Below, one piece after another: positions 8,285-18,135 of a stretch of 64,000 nucleotides of DNA. The notes beneath the pieces are model-generated. The model searched no databases, had not been told where the DNA came from, and saw only the letters and a list, made by a program, of their open reading frames with translations. Position numbers and translations under genes: made by a program. How positions within the stretch are numbered: position 1 is the first letter of the stretch; the number at the start of each line of letters is the position of its first letter. The DNA lies in NCBI GenBank assembly GCA_016185275.1, contig JACPNX010000013.1, positions 1 through 64,000 on the forward strand. The letters run 5' to 3'. Source of the DNA: Actinomycetota bacterium. GTDB taxonomy: Bacteria; Actinomycetota; Acidimicrobiia; Acidimicrobiales; Iamiaceae.

Positions 8285-11200
8285 GTGACCTTCGCAGACC
8301 ACTTCCTCGAGGATCTGGATTCCCGCACCTGGCGTGCGCCCGAGGGCGCCCCGCGCGCAATCACAACATCAACCGTGTTCCTCGGCGCCGGCGACCACGC
8401 CCTCGAAGTCGCCGTCGCGAGCGCCGCGGCCCGCCCGAAGGCCGACGACATGCGCAAGCTCTGGCACGCCCGCCAGGGCAAGCGCCCGAGTCCGGTCCTT
8501 CTGGTCGTCGGCTACCCCGAGCACGGCGACACGCGAGTGAGCGTCTGCGGCCCCGTCGGCGAGCAGCCGCCGGTGATCCACGGCCTGGAGGCCTCCCAGG
8601 TCGAACGCGTGGCAGCCGCGGCACTCACTGAGCCCAGCAGGCACTCGGCAATCCGCTTCCTCGTGGCCATGCTCCCCGAAGTCGGCGCCGACCTGCCCGG
8701 GTTGCGGAACTCGGGCTTGCTCGCAACGCAGGAGCTGCGCAACGGCGTGCCCGCGCGACATGATTGGCAGCGCGCCTGTACGCGGAGCCGGAACGCGCTG
8801 CCCCTGCGCGGCCGCCAGCTCGTCGAGAAGCTTGGCTTCGGCATCGAGCAGCTGTCCGTGACCTCATCCATCCTCACGGTGGGTGGCGGCGGCAAGCGGG
8901 CGGTCGCCGTCTTCCTCGACCAGGGCGAGACGTTCGACGAGCCCGCCGATCGCTTCGCCTCCACTCCCGTCTCGCACGCGCTCGCGCTCGCCGATCGCGA
9001 AGGCGTCCCTTGGGTGGTGCTCACCCGTGCTCGGCAGATCCGCCTCTACGCGGCGCGCTCCGACACCGGCGTCGGACGCAAGGGCCGAGCCGAGACGTTC
9101 GTCGAGGTCGACCTCGCACTGCTCCCCGAGGACCGCGCCGGCTACGTCGACCTGCTCTTCTCCGCGTCGGCCCTCAAGGAGAATGGCACCCTCGACGACA
9201 TCCTCCGCCAGTCGGCCGACTTCGCGGCCGAACTTGCCATCCGCCTGCGCGAGCGCGTCTACTTCGAAGCGGTTCCGGGCCTCGCGACGGCTGTCGCCGG
9301 GCGAGTGGACCGAAACGGCGCGCTGACCGAGGACGACCTCTCCGCGGCCTACGAGCAGACGCTCATCATCCTGTTCCGTCTGCTGTTCCTCGCCTACGCC
9401 GAGGACAAGGACCTGCTTCCGTACCGCACCAACAGCCGCTATGCCGACCATGCACTCAAGACGATCGCTCGCCGGCTCTCCGAAGACCGCGTGAACGACA
9501 AGGTGTCGTTCGACGCTGGTGCCATCGACCTGTGGGAGGACGTTCGTCAGCTGTGGCGGACGGTCGACAAGGGCAACAGCGGCTGGGGCGTGCCCGGGTA
9601 CAACGGTGGCCTCTTCTCCGACAAGGCCGACGTCAACCCCGCCGGCGCCGCGCTCGCGCGCATCGACCTCACCGACGCCGAGTTCGGGCCCGCGCTCATG
9701 GCGCTGCTCGTCGACCACGGGCCCGACGGTGTCGTGGGGCCAGTCGACTTCCGCAGCCTCTCGGTCCGCGAGTTCGGCACGATCTACGAGGGACTCCTCG
9801 AGTCCATGCTCTCGATCAGCCCGTCTGACCTCACCGTCGACGCCAAAGGCAACTACGTGCCGACGAAGAAGGCCGGCGACGTGGTGGTCGCGGCGGGCGA
9901 CATCTACTTCCACAACCGATCAGGAGCGCGGAAAGCCACCGGCTCGTACTTCACGAAGCCCTTCGCAGTCGAGCACCTCCTCGACCACGCGCTCGAGCCG
10001 GCACTCGCCGAGCACGTCGCACGACTCCAAGCCCTGCTCGACCAGGGCGACGAGGTCGCCGCCGCCGAGGCGTTCTTCGACTTCCGCTGCGTCGATCTCG
10101 CCATGGGTTCGGGGCACTTCCTCGTCGCCGCAGTCGACCGCATCGAGGCGCGCCTCTCGGGCTTTCTCGCTCTGCACCCGATCGCGCCCGTCGTCGCCGA
10201 GATGGAACGGCTGCGCCAAGCAGCCGTCGACGCGCTCGGCGACCTCGCAGACGGCGTGGAGATCGAGACGACGAGCCTGCTGCGCCGCCAGGTCGCCCGC
10301 CGCTGCATCTACGGCGTCGACCTCAACCGCATCTCCGTCGAGCTGGCGCGCCTCGCCATCTGGATCCACACGTTCGTGCCTGGCCTGCCCCTGTCGTTCC
10401 TCGACCACAGCCTTGTGCGCGGCAACAGCCTCACGGGCATTGGCACCATCGACGAGGCCATCAACATCCTCGACCCGAAGGCGGCCAAGGCCGGAGCGGT
10501 CTCGCTGTTCCGCAGCCAGATCGACGAGTTCCTCGGCCGCGCGAGTGACGCGCTCCGCCGGCTCGCCCGCGTCACCGAAGCGACCGTCGCCGATGTCGAG
10601 GCGGCGCGCAAAGCGCATCTCGAGGCGCTCGAAGCGGTAAGACCAGCGCGCGACCTCTTCGACCTTCTCATTGCCGGACGCCTCGGCGAGACCGACCTCG
10701 TTGTCACCGCCGACGAAGACGCGATCGAGAAGAACAAGGGCCTACCGAAGGCGCGAGACCTCGCCAAGAAGCTCGAGGCGATGCATTTCCCTGTCGCGTT
10801 CCCCGAGGTGTTCGAGCGCGATCGTCCCGGCTTCGACTGCATCCTTGGCAACCCTCCGTGGGAGAAGCTGCACGTCGAAGAACACGGCTTCTGGGCGCTG
10901 CGATTCCCAGGCCTCCGCGGATTGGCGGTGACCGATCTCAACCGTGAGATGAAAAGGCTTCGCTCTGCTCGCCCCGATCTCGTCGCGGAGCTGGGAGGCG
11001 AAATTGCGGCTGCAGATCTCATGCGGGCGACGTTGCTCCGGGGGCCTTATCCGGAGCTCGGATCGGGCCACCCGGACCTCTATAAGGCCTTCAGTTGGCG
11101 CTTCTGGGCTCTGATCCGCCAAGGCGGGGCAATCGGCGTCGTCCTACCACGTTCTGCCCTTTCTGCGACTGGCTCATCGGAGTGGCGCCGCACGATCCTC

Positions 11201-12331
11201 AACGAAGGGACGTTCTCAAGCGTCACGACAACGATCAACACGGCAGGATGGGTTTTTGATGACGCCGAGCCCAGATACACGATCGCGTTCGTCGCTCTTC
11301 GAAAGGGTCGTCAGGACGCATCCATCGAACTTCGAGGACCCTACGCCTCCCGCGGGTCGTACGAGCGGTCCCGCCGCGACGAACCACTGCAGATCTGGGG
11401 CACCGATCTACTGAACTGGTCAGCGGGCGCTGCATTTCCATTGATCCCCGGCCGACGAGCAGGCGAAGCCTTCCTACGGATGCGGGCAACCCCCCGGTTC
11501 GATAGTGCGGAGGGCGGGTGGCGCCCCAAGCCGGTGCAAGGCGATCTGAACGCCACACAAGGCAAGTCACAGATGGTCTTCGGCCAGAGTGCAAGAGACG
11601 ATCTCTGGCCCGTGTACTCCGGGGGCTCTTTCAATCTTTGGTCACCCGATAACGGACCCGACTCCTACTACGCCTGGATTGACCCGGAAATCGCGATTCG
11701 AGTTCTGCAGGAGCGTCGCGTATCGAGCGCGCGTCGTGCGGGCTCCGTCTTCACGGGTTTCGACACCGAGTGGGTAGCGGACCCAGACACACTTCCGTGC
11801 TGGTACCCGCGGATCGCGTTCCGGGATGTAGCCCGTGCGACGGATAGGCGGACCATCATCCCGGCTCTCATTCCGGGTTCGGTCGTCGTCACGCACAAGG
11901 CGCCCTACTTGTTGCTTCCTGGAGGTGACGAGCGGGACGAGGCATACCTCATTGGGGTCGTGAGCTCGATCCCCTTCGACTGGTACGCCCGCCGGGTCGT
12001 CGAGACCTCGGTCAGCTTCGACCTGCTCGGCTGCTTTCCACTGCCGCGACCCGACCGAGAGGATCGCCTCCGCAAGCTCGTCGAGACCGCGGCCGGGCGA
12101 CTAGCTGCGGTGGACTCTAGGTACGAGTACTGGGCGGAGGCAGTTGGAGTGCCCACTGCGTCCGTCGGTGACAATCGAGCTGACCTCACCGCTGAACTCG
12201 ATGCAGCCGTAGCCCATCTGTATGGGCTGGCCGAGGACGACGTGAAGGTCATCTTCGAGACGTTCCACGTTGGGTGGGACTACTCAACGCGTCTCAGTTC
12301 GGTGCTCGATCACTTCCGGGAGATGGCGTGA
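8285..12331 (+). CDS. Eco57I/PglX-type adenine DNA methyltransferase
   Basis: This 1348-residue protein starts at GTG 8285. The S-adenosylmethionine motif DLAMGSGHF begins at residue 604 and the catalytic NPPW at 856, the N6-adenine gamma-class signature. The N-terminal 300 residues include GVPWVVLTRARQIRLY, similar to the HsdR_N/type IIG N-terminal region, and the C-terminal third resembles target-recognition sequence. Size and layout match type IIG restriction-modification enzymes, BREX PglX and class 1 DISARM DrmMI. No clear PD-(D/E)XK nuclease centre was seen, so cutting by this protein alone is unproven. It overlaps the helicase gene by 4 bp (GTGA), so the two are translated together. 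It probably marks host DNA for a defence system. Confidence 0.85.
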   Translation: MTFADHFLEDLDSRTWRAPEGAPRAITTSTVFLGAGDHALEVAVASAAARPKADDMRKLWHARQGKRPSPVLLVVGYPEHGDTRVSVCGPVGEQPPVIHGLEASQVERVAAAALTEPSRHSAIRFLVAMLPEVGADLPGLRNSGLLATQELRNGVPARHDWQRACTRSRNALPLRGRQLVEKLGFGIEQLSVTSSILTVGGGGKRAVAVFLDQGETFDEPADRFASTPVSHALALADREGVPWVVLTRARQIRLYAARSDTGVGRKGRAETFVEVDLALLPEDRAGYVDLLFSASALKENGTLDDILRQSADFAAELAIRLRERVYFEAVPGLATAVAGRVDRNGALTEDDLSAAYEQTLIILFRLLFLAYAEDKDLLPYRTNSRYADHALKTIARRLSEDRVNDKVSFDAGAIDLWEDVRQLWRTVDKGNSGWGVPGYNGGLFSDKADVNPAGAALARIDLTDAEFGPALMALLVDHGPDGVVGPVDFRSLSVREFGTIYEGLLESMLSISPSDLTVDAKGNYVPTKKAGDVVVAAGDIYFHNRSGARKATGSYFTKPFAVEHLLDHALEPALAEHVARLQALLDQGDEVAAAEAFFDFRCVDLAMGSGHFLVAAVDRIEARLSGFLALHPIAPVVAEMERLRQAAVDALGDLADGVEIETTSLLRRQVARRCIYGVDLNRISVELARLAIWIHTFVPGLPLSFLDHSLVRGNSLTGIGTIDEAINILDPKAAKAGAVSLFRSQIDEFLGRASDALRRLARVTEATVADVEAARKAHLEALEAVRPARDLFDLLIAGRLGETDLVVTADEDAIEKNKGLPKARDLAKKLEAMHFPVAFPEVFERDRPGFDCILGNPPWEKLHVEEHGFWALRFPGLRGLAVTDLNREMKRLRSARPDLVAELGGEIAAADLMRATLLRGPYPELGSGHPDLYKAFSWRFWALIRQGGAIGVVLPRSALSATGSSEWRRTILNEGTFSSVTTTINTAGWVFDDAEPRYTIAFVALRKGRQDASIELRGPYASRGSYERSRRDEPLQIWGTDLLNWSAGAAFPLIPGRRAGEAFLRMRATPRFDSAEGGWRPKPVQGDLNATQGKSQMVFGQSARDDLWPVYSGGSFNLWSPDNGPDSYYAWIDPEIAIRVLQERRVSSARRAGSVFTGFDTEWVADPDTLPCWYPRIAFRDVARATDRRTIIPALIPGSVVVTHKAPYLLLPGGDERDEAYLIGVVSSIPFDWYARRVVETSVSFDLLGCFPLPRPDREDRLRKLVETAAGRLAAVDSRYEYWAEAVGVPTASVGDNRADLTAELDAAVAHLYGLAEDDVKVIFETFHVGWDYSTRLSSVLDHFREMA

Positions 12332-15300
12332 CAGCGAGTCCGAAGCCGGAGTTCGCCACCAACCGGCCGGACGAGCGGGTCGCCGACGCGATCAACGCTC
12401 ATCTAGCGCATCTACGCACGACGTGGGCCGAGCCCCCGGAGCTGTCCATCGCGACGGCGTACTTCAACCCTGGCGGCTATGGGCTGCTCGCCAGCGAGCT
12501 CGACCACCCGGTGCACGTGCGGCTGCTGCTTGGCGCCGGCCCACACGTACCGGAGCGTCGAGTCCGGCCGCTCGGTGACTCGCCGAGCCCTGCGCGCGCT
12601 GCGCGAGCCGAGCTGCGCAAGGCGCTGGAGGGCCACGCCCGGGATCTGCGCCAGGACCGTGACCTCCTCGGCTTTTCGATCGACGCCGATGCGACCGGCC
12701 GACGGTTGGTCGACTGGCTGCGCTCGGGCCATGTCGAGGTGCGCCGCCTCGAGGAGGCGTTCCTGCACGGGAAGGCGTTCATCGTCACCTCACATGACGA
12801 GGGTGTGATCGCCGGGTCGTCGAACTTCACGTTCGCGGGGCTCGCCACCAACATCGAACTGAACCTCGGCCACTACCAGCCGCATGTCGTTGCCCAGGTG
12901 CACGAGTGGTTCGACCACCTGTGGGACCGGTCGGAGCCGTTCGACCTGGCATCGCTGTACGGCGCTCGGTTCGCGCCTCACCCGCCGTACCTCATCTACC
13001 TCCGAATGCTCTACGAGCGGTACGGCGCCGAGCTGGCCGCGGAAGCCGCGGCGGAAGGCCTTCCACGCATCCACCTGGCGTCGTTCCAGCGCGACGGACT
13101 CTGGCGCGCGCGTCAGTGTCTCGTCGAGCGCAACGGCGTGCTCATCGCCGATGAGGTCGGCCTCGGAAAGACATTCCTCGCTGGCGAGCTGATCCGCCAG
13201 GCGGTTGAGGAGCGCCGGCAGCGGGTGCTCGTCGTTGCACCGGCGACCCTGCGGGACGGCCCTTGGCGGCGTTTCCTCCTGAACTACGGCCTCGGTGTCG
13301 AGGTGTTCTCGTTCGAGGATCTCGTCACCGACAAGCGGCTCAACCCCGACACCGGCTACGCGACGCCGCTCACCTTCCATCCGCGCGAGTACGCGATGGT
13401 CGTGATCGACGAGGCTCACAATCTCCGCAACCCGTCGACGTTGCGCGCCAACGTCATGCGTCGTCTCCTCGCGGGGTCGCCGCCGAAGGACGTCGTGCTC
13501 CTGACCGCGACGCCGGTGAACAACTCGCTGTGGGACCTCTACTACCTGCTCGGTTACTTCCTGCGGAACGACGCCGTGTTCGCCGACGTCGGCATCCGGT
13601 CGCTCCGCGATCACTTCGCCGCAGCGATGGCGATGAACCCAGACGACCTCTCGCCCGAGCACCTCTTCGACATCCTCGACGCCGTCGCTGTCCGCCGGAC
13701 CCGCCAGTTCGTCAAGCGGTACTACCCGAACGACAGCGTGATCGGGCCCGACGGGAACGCGGTGCCGATCGTGTTCCCCCAGCCGCGAGTGCTGAAGGTC
13801 GAGTACGACCTCGACGCCGTTCTCCCGGGTTTCTTCGACCGCTTCGCCCACGCGCTCGACACGCCCGTGACGGCAGGGTCATCCACCAATCCCACGGTGT
13901 TGACCCTTGCGAGGTATGCGCCGTCGCGCTACCGGCTCAGCGGCGAGGAGGAGGCCTACGAGGTCCAGTTGGCGGGCCTGATCCGCTCCGGGCTGCTCAA
14001 GCGGTTCGAGTCGTCGGCCCACGCGTTCGCCGTGACGTGCCGGAAGATGGCAGCCAGTCACAACCTCTTCCTGTCCGTGCTCGACAAGGGCAAGGTGGCC
14101 ACTGGTCAAGTGCTTCGCGACTGGCCCGCCACGGATGCCGACGAGGAGGACGTCGACGACTACGTCGAGCTGAACAGCGAGCAGATCGAGGACGCGTCGC
14201 TCTACGACTGCGACGCGCTGCGCGCCGACGTCGAGCGCGACCGCGAGCTGCTGCTGACCTGGGCTGACGAAGCCGACGCCGTCACGCGCGCGCAAGACCC
14301 GAAGCTCGCCGCGCTGGTCGAGGAGCTCGCCGCGATTGCCGCCGAGGCAGCATCGGCAGGGATCGGTGAGCGGGACGTCCGCGACCGCCGCAAGGTCCTC
14401 GTGTTCAGCTACTTCGCCGACACGGTCAATTGGATCGACGAGCACCTCGAGGAAGTTGTGCGGGCCGATCCGAGACTCGCCGACTACCGGGACCGAGTGG
14501 CGTCGCTGTCGGGCACGTTCGGGTCGAAGGAGGACGTGCTGTGGGGCTTCGCCCCACGCACTACCGACGCGCCCGAGGGTGCCGACGACGATCTGTTCGA
14601 CATCGTCGTTACCACCGACGTGCTCTCCGAAGGCGTCAACCTCCAGCAGGCCCGTCACATCATCAACTACGACCTGCCGTGGAACCCGATGCGTCTGGTC
14701 CAACGTCACGGACGAATCGACCGCATCGGCTCCTCGCACACCGAGGTCTTCCTGCGGTGCATCTTTCCGGACCGCCAACTCGACGAGCTGCTCGGGCTGG
14801 AAGACCGACTCCACCGCAAGATCCAGCAGGCGGCCAAGTCGGTCGGCACGCCCGAGGTCCTGCCCGGCAGTACCGCGGAGGACGTCGTGTTCTCCGAGAC
14901 ACGCGAGGAGATCGACCGCCTGCGAGCCGGCGACGCCTCGCTGTTCGAGCGCGGTGGTACCGGACGGGGCGCGCTGTCCGGCGAGGAGTACCGCCAGGAG
15001 CTGCGCCAAGCGCTCGAGGACGAATCCTTCGCCGACCGCATCGCCGCCCTGCCGTGGGCTTCGGGCTCGGGCATGGCCGTCGAGCGGGACGACGTCCATC
15101 CCGGCTACGTGTTCTGCGCTCGGGTCGGTGATCACCCGACGGCGCTGTATCGCTACGTCGGCTTCCCCGACGGTCTCGATCACGTGGTTGTCGGTGACAC
15201 GCTGGCCTGTCTCGACTACGCCCATCCGCCTCAGGGGTTTGACACGCCACGCCACCTCGACGGGCCGACGTACGAGCGGGCCTTCGACGCGTGGACGTTC

Positions 15301-15714
15301 GCCAAGGCCGACATCGAGGTGTCCTGGAACCGGGCCGCCGACCCGGCGAACCTGACGCCGCCGGTGCCTGCTGCGATGAACCGTGCCGCCGAGCTCGTTC
15401 GTTCGAACCGACCGCCGGAGATGACCGTCGAGGAGTCAGACCGGTTGGTCGATGCGCTCCAGACGCCGTACCCCGAGCGGATCGTGCGCTCGATTCGACA
15501 CGCCATGGGCTCGACGAGCGATCCCGTAGAGCAAGTGCGCGCCATCGCCGCCTACGCACGCGACCTCGGGCTCGAGCCCAGCCCTCCACCGGAGCCGTTG
15601 CCGGAGATCACCGAGGACGACGTGCACCTCGTCTGTTGGCTCGCCATCGTGCCGTCGTCCGCGGAAACCATCGTGGAGCAACTCGGGGAGCTGCCCCTTG
15701 GAGACAGGATGTAG
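12328..15714 (+). CDS. SNF2-type helicase with N-terminal PLD domain
   Basis: This 1128-residue protein starts at GTG 12328 inside the GTGA overlap. Residues about 30-200 form a phospholipase-D-like domain with one HGK motif (H147) followed by GSSNFT, as in PLD nucleases. The SNF2/DEAH helicase follows: ADEVGLGKT with K281, DEAH at 361-364, LLTATPVNNS near 392, a C-terminal helicase lobe (VLVFSYFADT), and motif VI QRHGRIDRIGS from 792. A long tail of unknown fold follows. Related PLD-helicases occur beside methylases in defence loci. Here it would be the translocating, possibly DNA-cutting, partner of the methyltransferase. With one HKD half-site it would need to dimerise to act as a nuclease. 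Confidence 0.85.
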   Translation: MTASPKPEFATNRPDERVADAINAHLAHLRTTWAEPPELSIATAYFNPGGYGLLASELDHPVHVRLLLGAGPHVPERRVRPLGDSPSPARAARAELRKALEGHARDLRQDRDLLGFSIDADATGRRLVDWLRSGHVEVRRLEEAFLHGKAFIVTSHDEGVIAGSSNFTFAGLATNIELNLGHYQPHVVAQVHEWFDHLWDRSEPFDLASLYGARFAPHPPYLIYLRMLYERYGAELAAEAAAEGLPRIHLASFQRDGLWRARQCLVERNGVLIADEVGLGKTFLAGELIRQAVEERRQRVLVVAPATLRDGPWRRFLLNYGLGVEVFSFEDLVTDKRLNPDTGYATPLTFHPREYAMVVIDEAHNLRNPSTLRANVMRRLLAGSPPKDVVLLTATPVNNSLWDLYYLLGYFLRNDAVFADVGIRSLRDHFAAAMAMNPDDLSPEHLFDILDAVAVRRTRQFVKRYYPNDSVIGPDGNAVPIVFPQPRVLKVEYDLDAVLPGFFDRFAHALDTPVTAGSSTNPTVLTLARYAPSRYRLSGEEEAYEVQLAGLIRSGLLKRFESSAHAFAVTCRKMAASHNLFLSVLDKGKVATGQVLRDWPATDADEEDVDDYVELNSEQIEDASLYDCDALRADVERDRELLLTWADEADAVTRAQDPKLAALVEELAAIAAEAASAGIGERDVRDRRKVLVFSYFADTVNWIDEHLEEVVRADPRLADYRDRVASLSGTFGSKEDVLWGFAPRTTDAPEGADDDLFDIVVTTDVLSEGVNLQQARHIINYDLPWNPMRLVQRHGRIDRIGSSHTEVFLRCIFPDRQLDELLGLEDRLHRKIQQAAKSVGTPEVLPGSTAEDVVFSETREEIDRLRAGDASLFERGGTGRGALSGEEYRQELRQALEDESFADRIAALPWASGSGMAVERDDVHPGYVFCARVGDHPTALYRYVGFPDGLDHVVVGDTLACLDYAHPPQGFDTPRHLDGPTYERAFDAWTFAKADIEVSWNRAADPANLTPPVPAAMNRAAELVRSNRPPEMTVEESDRLVDALQTPYPERIVRSIRHAMGSTSDPVEQVRAIAAYARDLGLEPSPPPEPLPEITEDDVHLVCWLAIVPSSAETIVEQLGELPLGDRM

Positions 15715-15720
15715 GCGGGT

Positions 15721-15829
15721 CAGATCCTCGACACGTCGCTCTTGGAGATCCCGAGGCGGCGCCGAGCCCCTTGACCAGGTCATCGACCTTGCGAGTCGAC
15801 ACGCCGTGCACGTAGGACTCCATCACCAC
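15721..15829 (-). pseudogene. IS256-family transposase scrap
   Basis: On the minus strand VVMESYVHGVSTRKVDDLVKGLG matches the conserved N-terminal part of Mutator/IS256 transposases, and after a one-base shift GISKSDVSRI continues the same motif up to a stop. Nothing else of the gene remains. It is a relic of an insertion between the helicase and the kinase gene. Confidence 0.7.
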
Positions 15830-15849
15830 CGCCTAGAGCGCCCGCAACT

Positions 15850-16581
15850 TCACTGCCGGGATCTCAGCATGGCGACCTCGTGCGACGGATCGAAGCCGTG
15901 CTCGACCAGCCAGCGGACCGCCAGCAGGCTCCGCAACGACCACCACGCGCGGATCACGTCGACGTCGACGTCGGTGCCGTAGCCGGCGACGACATCGCCA
16001 AGGTGCTCCTCGTGTCCGAGCGTGAGGACGGCGAGGTCGAACAGCGCGTCGCCCTGGCACGCGTCGGACCAATCGACGACGCCGGTGACCGCGTCACCAT
16101 CGACGAAGACGTGGGCGAACTGCAGGTCGCCGTGGGTGAACACCGGTTTCCACGGCCGAAGCGCAGCCTCGGCGACTCGGCGGTTGCGCGTGACCACGTC
16201 GGTGGGAACGATGTCGTTGGCGACGAGCCACTCGCACTCGCCGTCGAGGTGCGATGCGAACTCGTTGAAGCTCCAACCGAGCCATGGCGGCAACGGCGCG
16301 TTGTGCAGCCTCCGGGCGGCGGCACCCGCCGCGGCCCACGCCGCCGACGATGCGGTCGACGGCTCGCCGAGGCGCCCGAGTGCCGTCCCTGGGAGGGCAG
16401 CGAGCGCGAGCACGGGCGGCTTCCGCCACAGGATCTCCGGGGTCGGGACCGGCGCCATCGCCATCGGTTCGACCTCGACGTCGGTGCGCGTCCGATCAGC
16501 GTCGATCTTCAGGAACATGTCACCGACGCGCAGGGCTACTCGCTCCTGGTGAGCGACGACGATCTGAACCTCGTCCATCAC
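15850..16581 (-). CDS. Aminoglycoside-phosphotransferase-like kinase
   Basis: This 243-residue protein is an APH/choline-kinase-fold phosphotransferase. The catalytic loop reads THGDLQFAHVFVDG, with HGD intact but His where the usual metal-binding Asn sits (HxDxxxxN), followed by GVVDWSDACQGDALFDLA, which supplies the DFG-like Asp. That HxDLQxxHV variant recurs in an actinobacterial subfamily, so it need not be inactive. The N-terminal lobe is short. GTG 16581 or ATG 16578 starts it. It may phosphorylate an aminoglycoside, macrolide or small metabolite; the substrate cannot be assigned. It stands alone, flanked by a transposase scrap and a nuclease fragment. Confidence 0.75.
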   Translation of the reverse strand: MMDEVQIVVAHQERVALRVGDMFLKIDADRTRTDVEVEPMAMAPVPTPEILWRKPPVLALAALPGTALGRLGEPSTASSAAWAAAGAAARRLHNAPLPPWLGWSFNEFASHLDGECEWLVANDIVPTDVVTRNRRVAEAALRPWKPVFTHGDLQFAHVFVDGDAVTGVVDWSDACQGDALFDLAVLTLGHEEHLGDVVAGYGTDVDVDVIRAWWSLRSLLAVRWLVEHGFDPSHEVAMLRSRQ

Positions 16582-16829
16582 CGGACTTCACCATCGACGA
16601 CGACGGCGCCACCGGCACGATCATCTACTGGGAGCACCTCGGGATGCTGCAGCCACCGTTCTATCGACGGAAGTGCGAGCACGAGCTCGCCTGCTACGGC
16701 TCCAACGGCGTGCTGCCACATGAAAAGGGGGAAGAGCCGGCGGGTGTGCTTGCTGCAATGGAACACGGAGTCGACGGCTCCATCTCCTGGGCCGATATCG
16801 AGGCCCGCGTCGACGAGCTCCTTGGTTGA
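16581..16829 (+). pseudogene. C-terminal fragment of a helicase-nuclease
   Basis: PDFTIDDDG, then IIYWEHLGML and RKCEHELACYGSNGVLP, match the C-terminal PD-(D/E)XK-like domain of large superfamily 1 helicase-nucleases (usual form PDFTI...YWEHLGML...KLxWY). The frame ends at 16829. Upstream it runs into the 5' end of the oppositely oriented kinase gene, so the helicase body is missing. An N-terminal piece that may belong to the same family lies at about 26230-26540. Confidence 0.6.
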
Positions 16830-16900
16830 TCGACGGGCCTGGGCTTCAACAGCATTGTGCGAGCTCAGGGTTACCGACCCGGCCCGCAATCATCCGTGAG

Positions 16901-17842
16901 TCAGACGGCGGGTGCGAGGACGAGGTTCGGGTCGACCGACTGCAGCTCGACCTGGTACCGGTCAGCCAGCGTTGCGGCCGAGTCGTACGCGGTCTCGTAG
17001 GCGACAACGAGGGAGCGCACCGTCGAACTCGACCGATCGTAGCCGCCCTCGACTTCGGCGAGGCTTCGGTACTTGATCGCCTGATGGATCCCCGTGCAGA
17101 TGTTGTCCTCGCCCGCGACCTCGACCTCGACGACCGTCCTCTCGGGCCAGTGGTTCTGGAACATGACGTCCACACGATCGCCCGTCCGGAACAAGTGCTC
17201 AACGAAGGATTGCGCTGCCGGACTCATCCCGAACTCGCTGCCATGACTCGCGACATACAGCTTCAGCCGCCGATGAGCTGATGACTCGCCACCCGGCCCG
17301 AAGACGCCGACACGCTCGGGGACGAACGGTGCCTCGGCGAGTGTCGCTGCATTGTCGAGCTCGAACACGCGGCCGGGCCTGGCGGTGCTGCCGACTGGTT
17401 CATCGCCCCACCGGAAGTAGCCCGATCGCTCGAGCGGGTCATCCGGGAAGATGCGGAGGTCTGCACGCCAGAGCCGGTGGTCCCGGTGGTCCCTGCCCAG
17501 CGGAGCTGCGAAGTCGAGCACCCACTCGCGGATCTTCAGGTAGTCACACACGAAGTAGTGCTCCTGCGTGAGTCCACCGCGGCGCGGAATCGCGAACACG
17601 TACCAGTAGAAGGTCTGACGGTGGATCACCGGCGGGTCGAAGCTTCCCGCGAACCAGTCGAGGTTGATCGGCACGTACCAGCCGTCGAAGTGGTGGATGG
17701 CCCTGGCGGGGCGGCCGTCGAGCACGAACTTCCCGGCGTCGCCATCCGGCGAGGCTGTGTCGAACGTGATCGCCAGCGGTGAACCGCCGATGTCGCGGAA
17801 GATGAGGTCGACGGCAAGCTGCTTTGCTTCTCCCACCTTCAT
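16901..17842 (-). CDS. Uncharacterised protein with nuclease-like C-terminus
   Basis: This 313-residue protein is not recognised as a named family. Its C-terminal third (SAHRRLKLYVASHGSEFG, then GDRVDVMFQNHW and TVVEVEVAGE, then GIHQAIKYRSL) follows the spacing of a PD-(D/E)XK endonuclease: helix, Asp in a beta-strand, ExE strand, and a helix with a Gln/Lys pair. The N-terminal half is rich in aromatic residues (HHFDGWYVPINLDWF, QTFYWYVFAIPRRGG) and may be a recognition domain. ATG 17842 is the start. The neighbours are an XRE-like remnant upstream and a helicase-nuclease fragment downstream. It could be an orphan restriction-like enzyme; the nuclease reading is inferred from pattern. Confidence 0.55.
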   Translation of the reverse strand: MKVGEAKQLAVDLIFRDIGGSPLAITFDTASPDGDAGKFVLDGRPARAIHHFDGWYVPINLDWFAGSFDPPVIHRQTFYWYVFAIPRRGGLTQEHYFVCDYLKIREWVLDFAAPLGRDHRDHRLWRADLRIFPDDPLERSGYFRWGDEPVGSTARPGRVFELDNAATLAEAPFVPERVGVFGPGGESSAHRRLKLYVASHGSEFGMSPAAQSFVEHLFRTGDRVDVMFQNHWPERTVVEVEVAGEDNICTGIHQAIKYRSLAEVEGGYDRSSSTVRSLVVAYETAYDSAATLADRYQVELQSVDPNLVLAPAV

Positions 17843-17851
17843 GGCGAGAAG

Positions 17852-18103
17852 CTACTTCCGCAGCTCGACGACTGCCGGTGAGAACCGGTCGACCAGCCAG
17901 GCGTAGAGGAACATCGGGACGTCGTCGACGGCGAACGCTACGGCGATGGGGACGAGGTGCTGTGCGCCGACCCGGGTGACGCCTGACTCCCAGCGCTCGT
18001 AGTTGCCGTACTCGGTCACCTCGGCTGCGCTGAGGACGGTGAGGCCGGCGCCCCTTCGGAGCTCGGGAAGGATCTCGCGAACCGGTCGCCCGGATGCGCC
18101 ATG
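17852..18103 (-). pseudogene. XRE-type HTH remnant
   Basis: The minus strand encodes REILPELRRGAGLTVLSAAE followed by YERWESGVTRVGAQHLVPIA and ends ELRK* at 17852. This resembles a Cro/C1-type helix-turn-helix with a shortened second half. No in-frame ATG, GTG or TTG precedes it closely, while ATG 18108 with an AGGAGG site lies in another frame. It was probably frameshifted near its 5' end. It may once have regulated the gene at 16901. Confidence 0.4.
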
Positions 18104-18135
18104 GCCGACCTCCTCGTGAGGGGTTGTTGCACCCG

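Noticed and set aside
5913-15714. Calling the block DISARM or BREX outright
   Set aside because: Hallmark genes drmA, drmB, pglZ and brxL are absent from the island; the similarity is limited to the methylase and helicase types.
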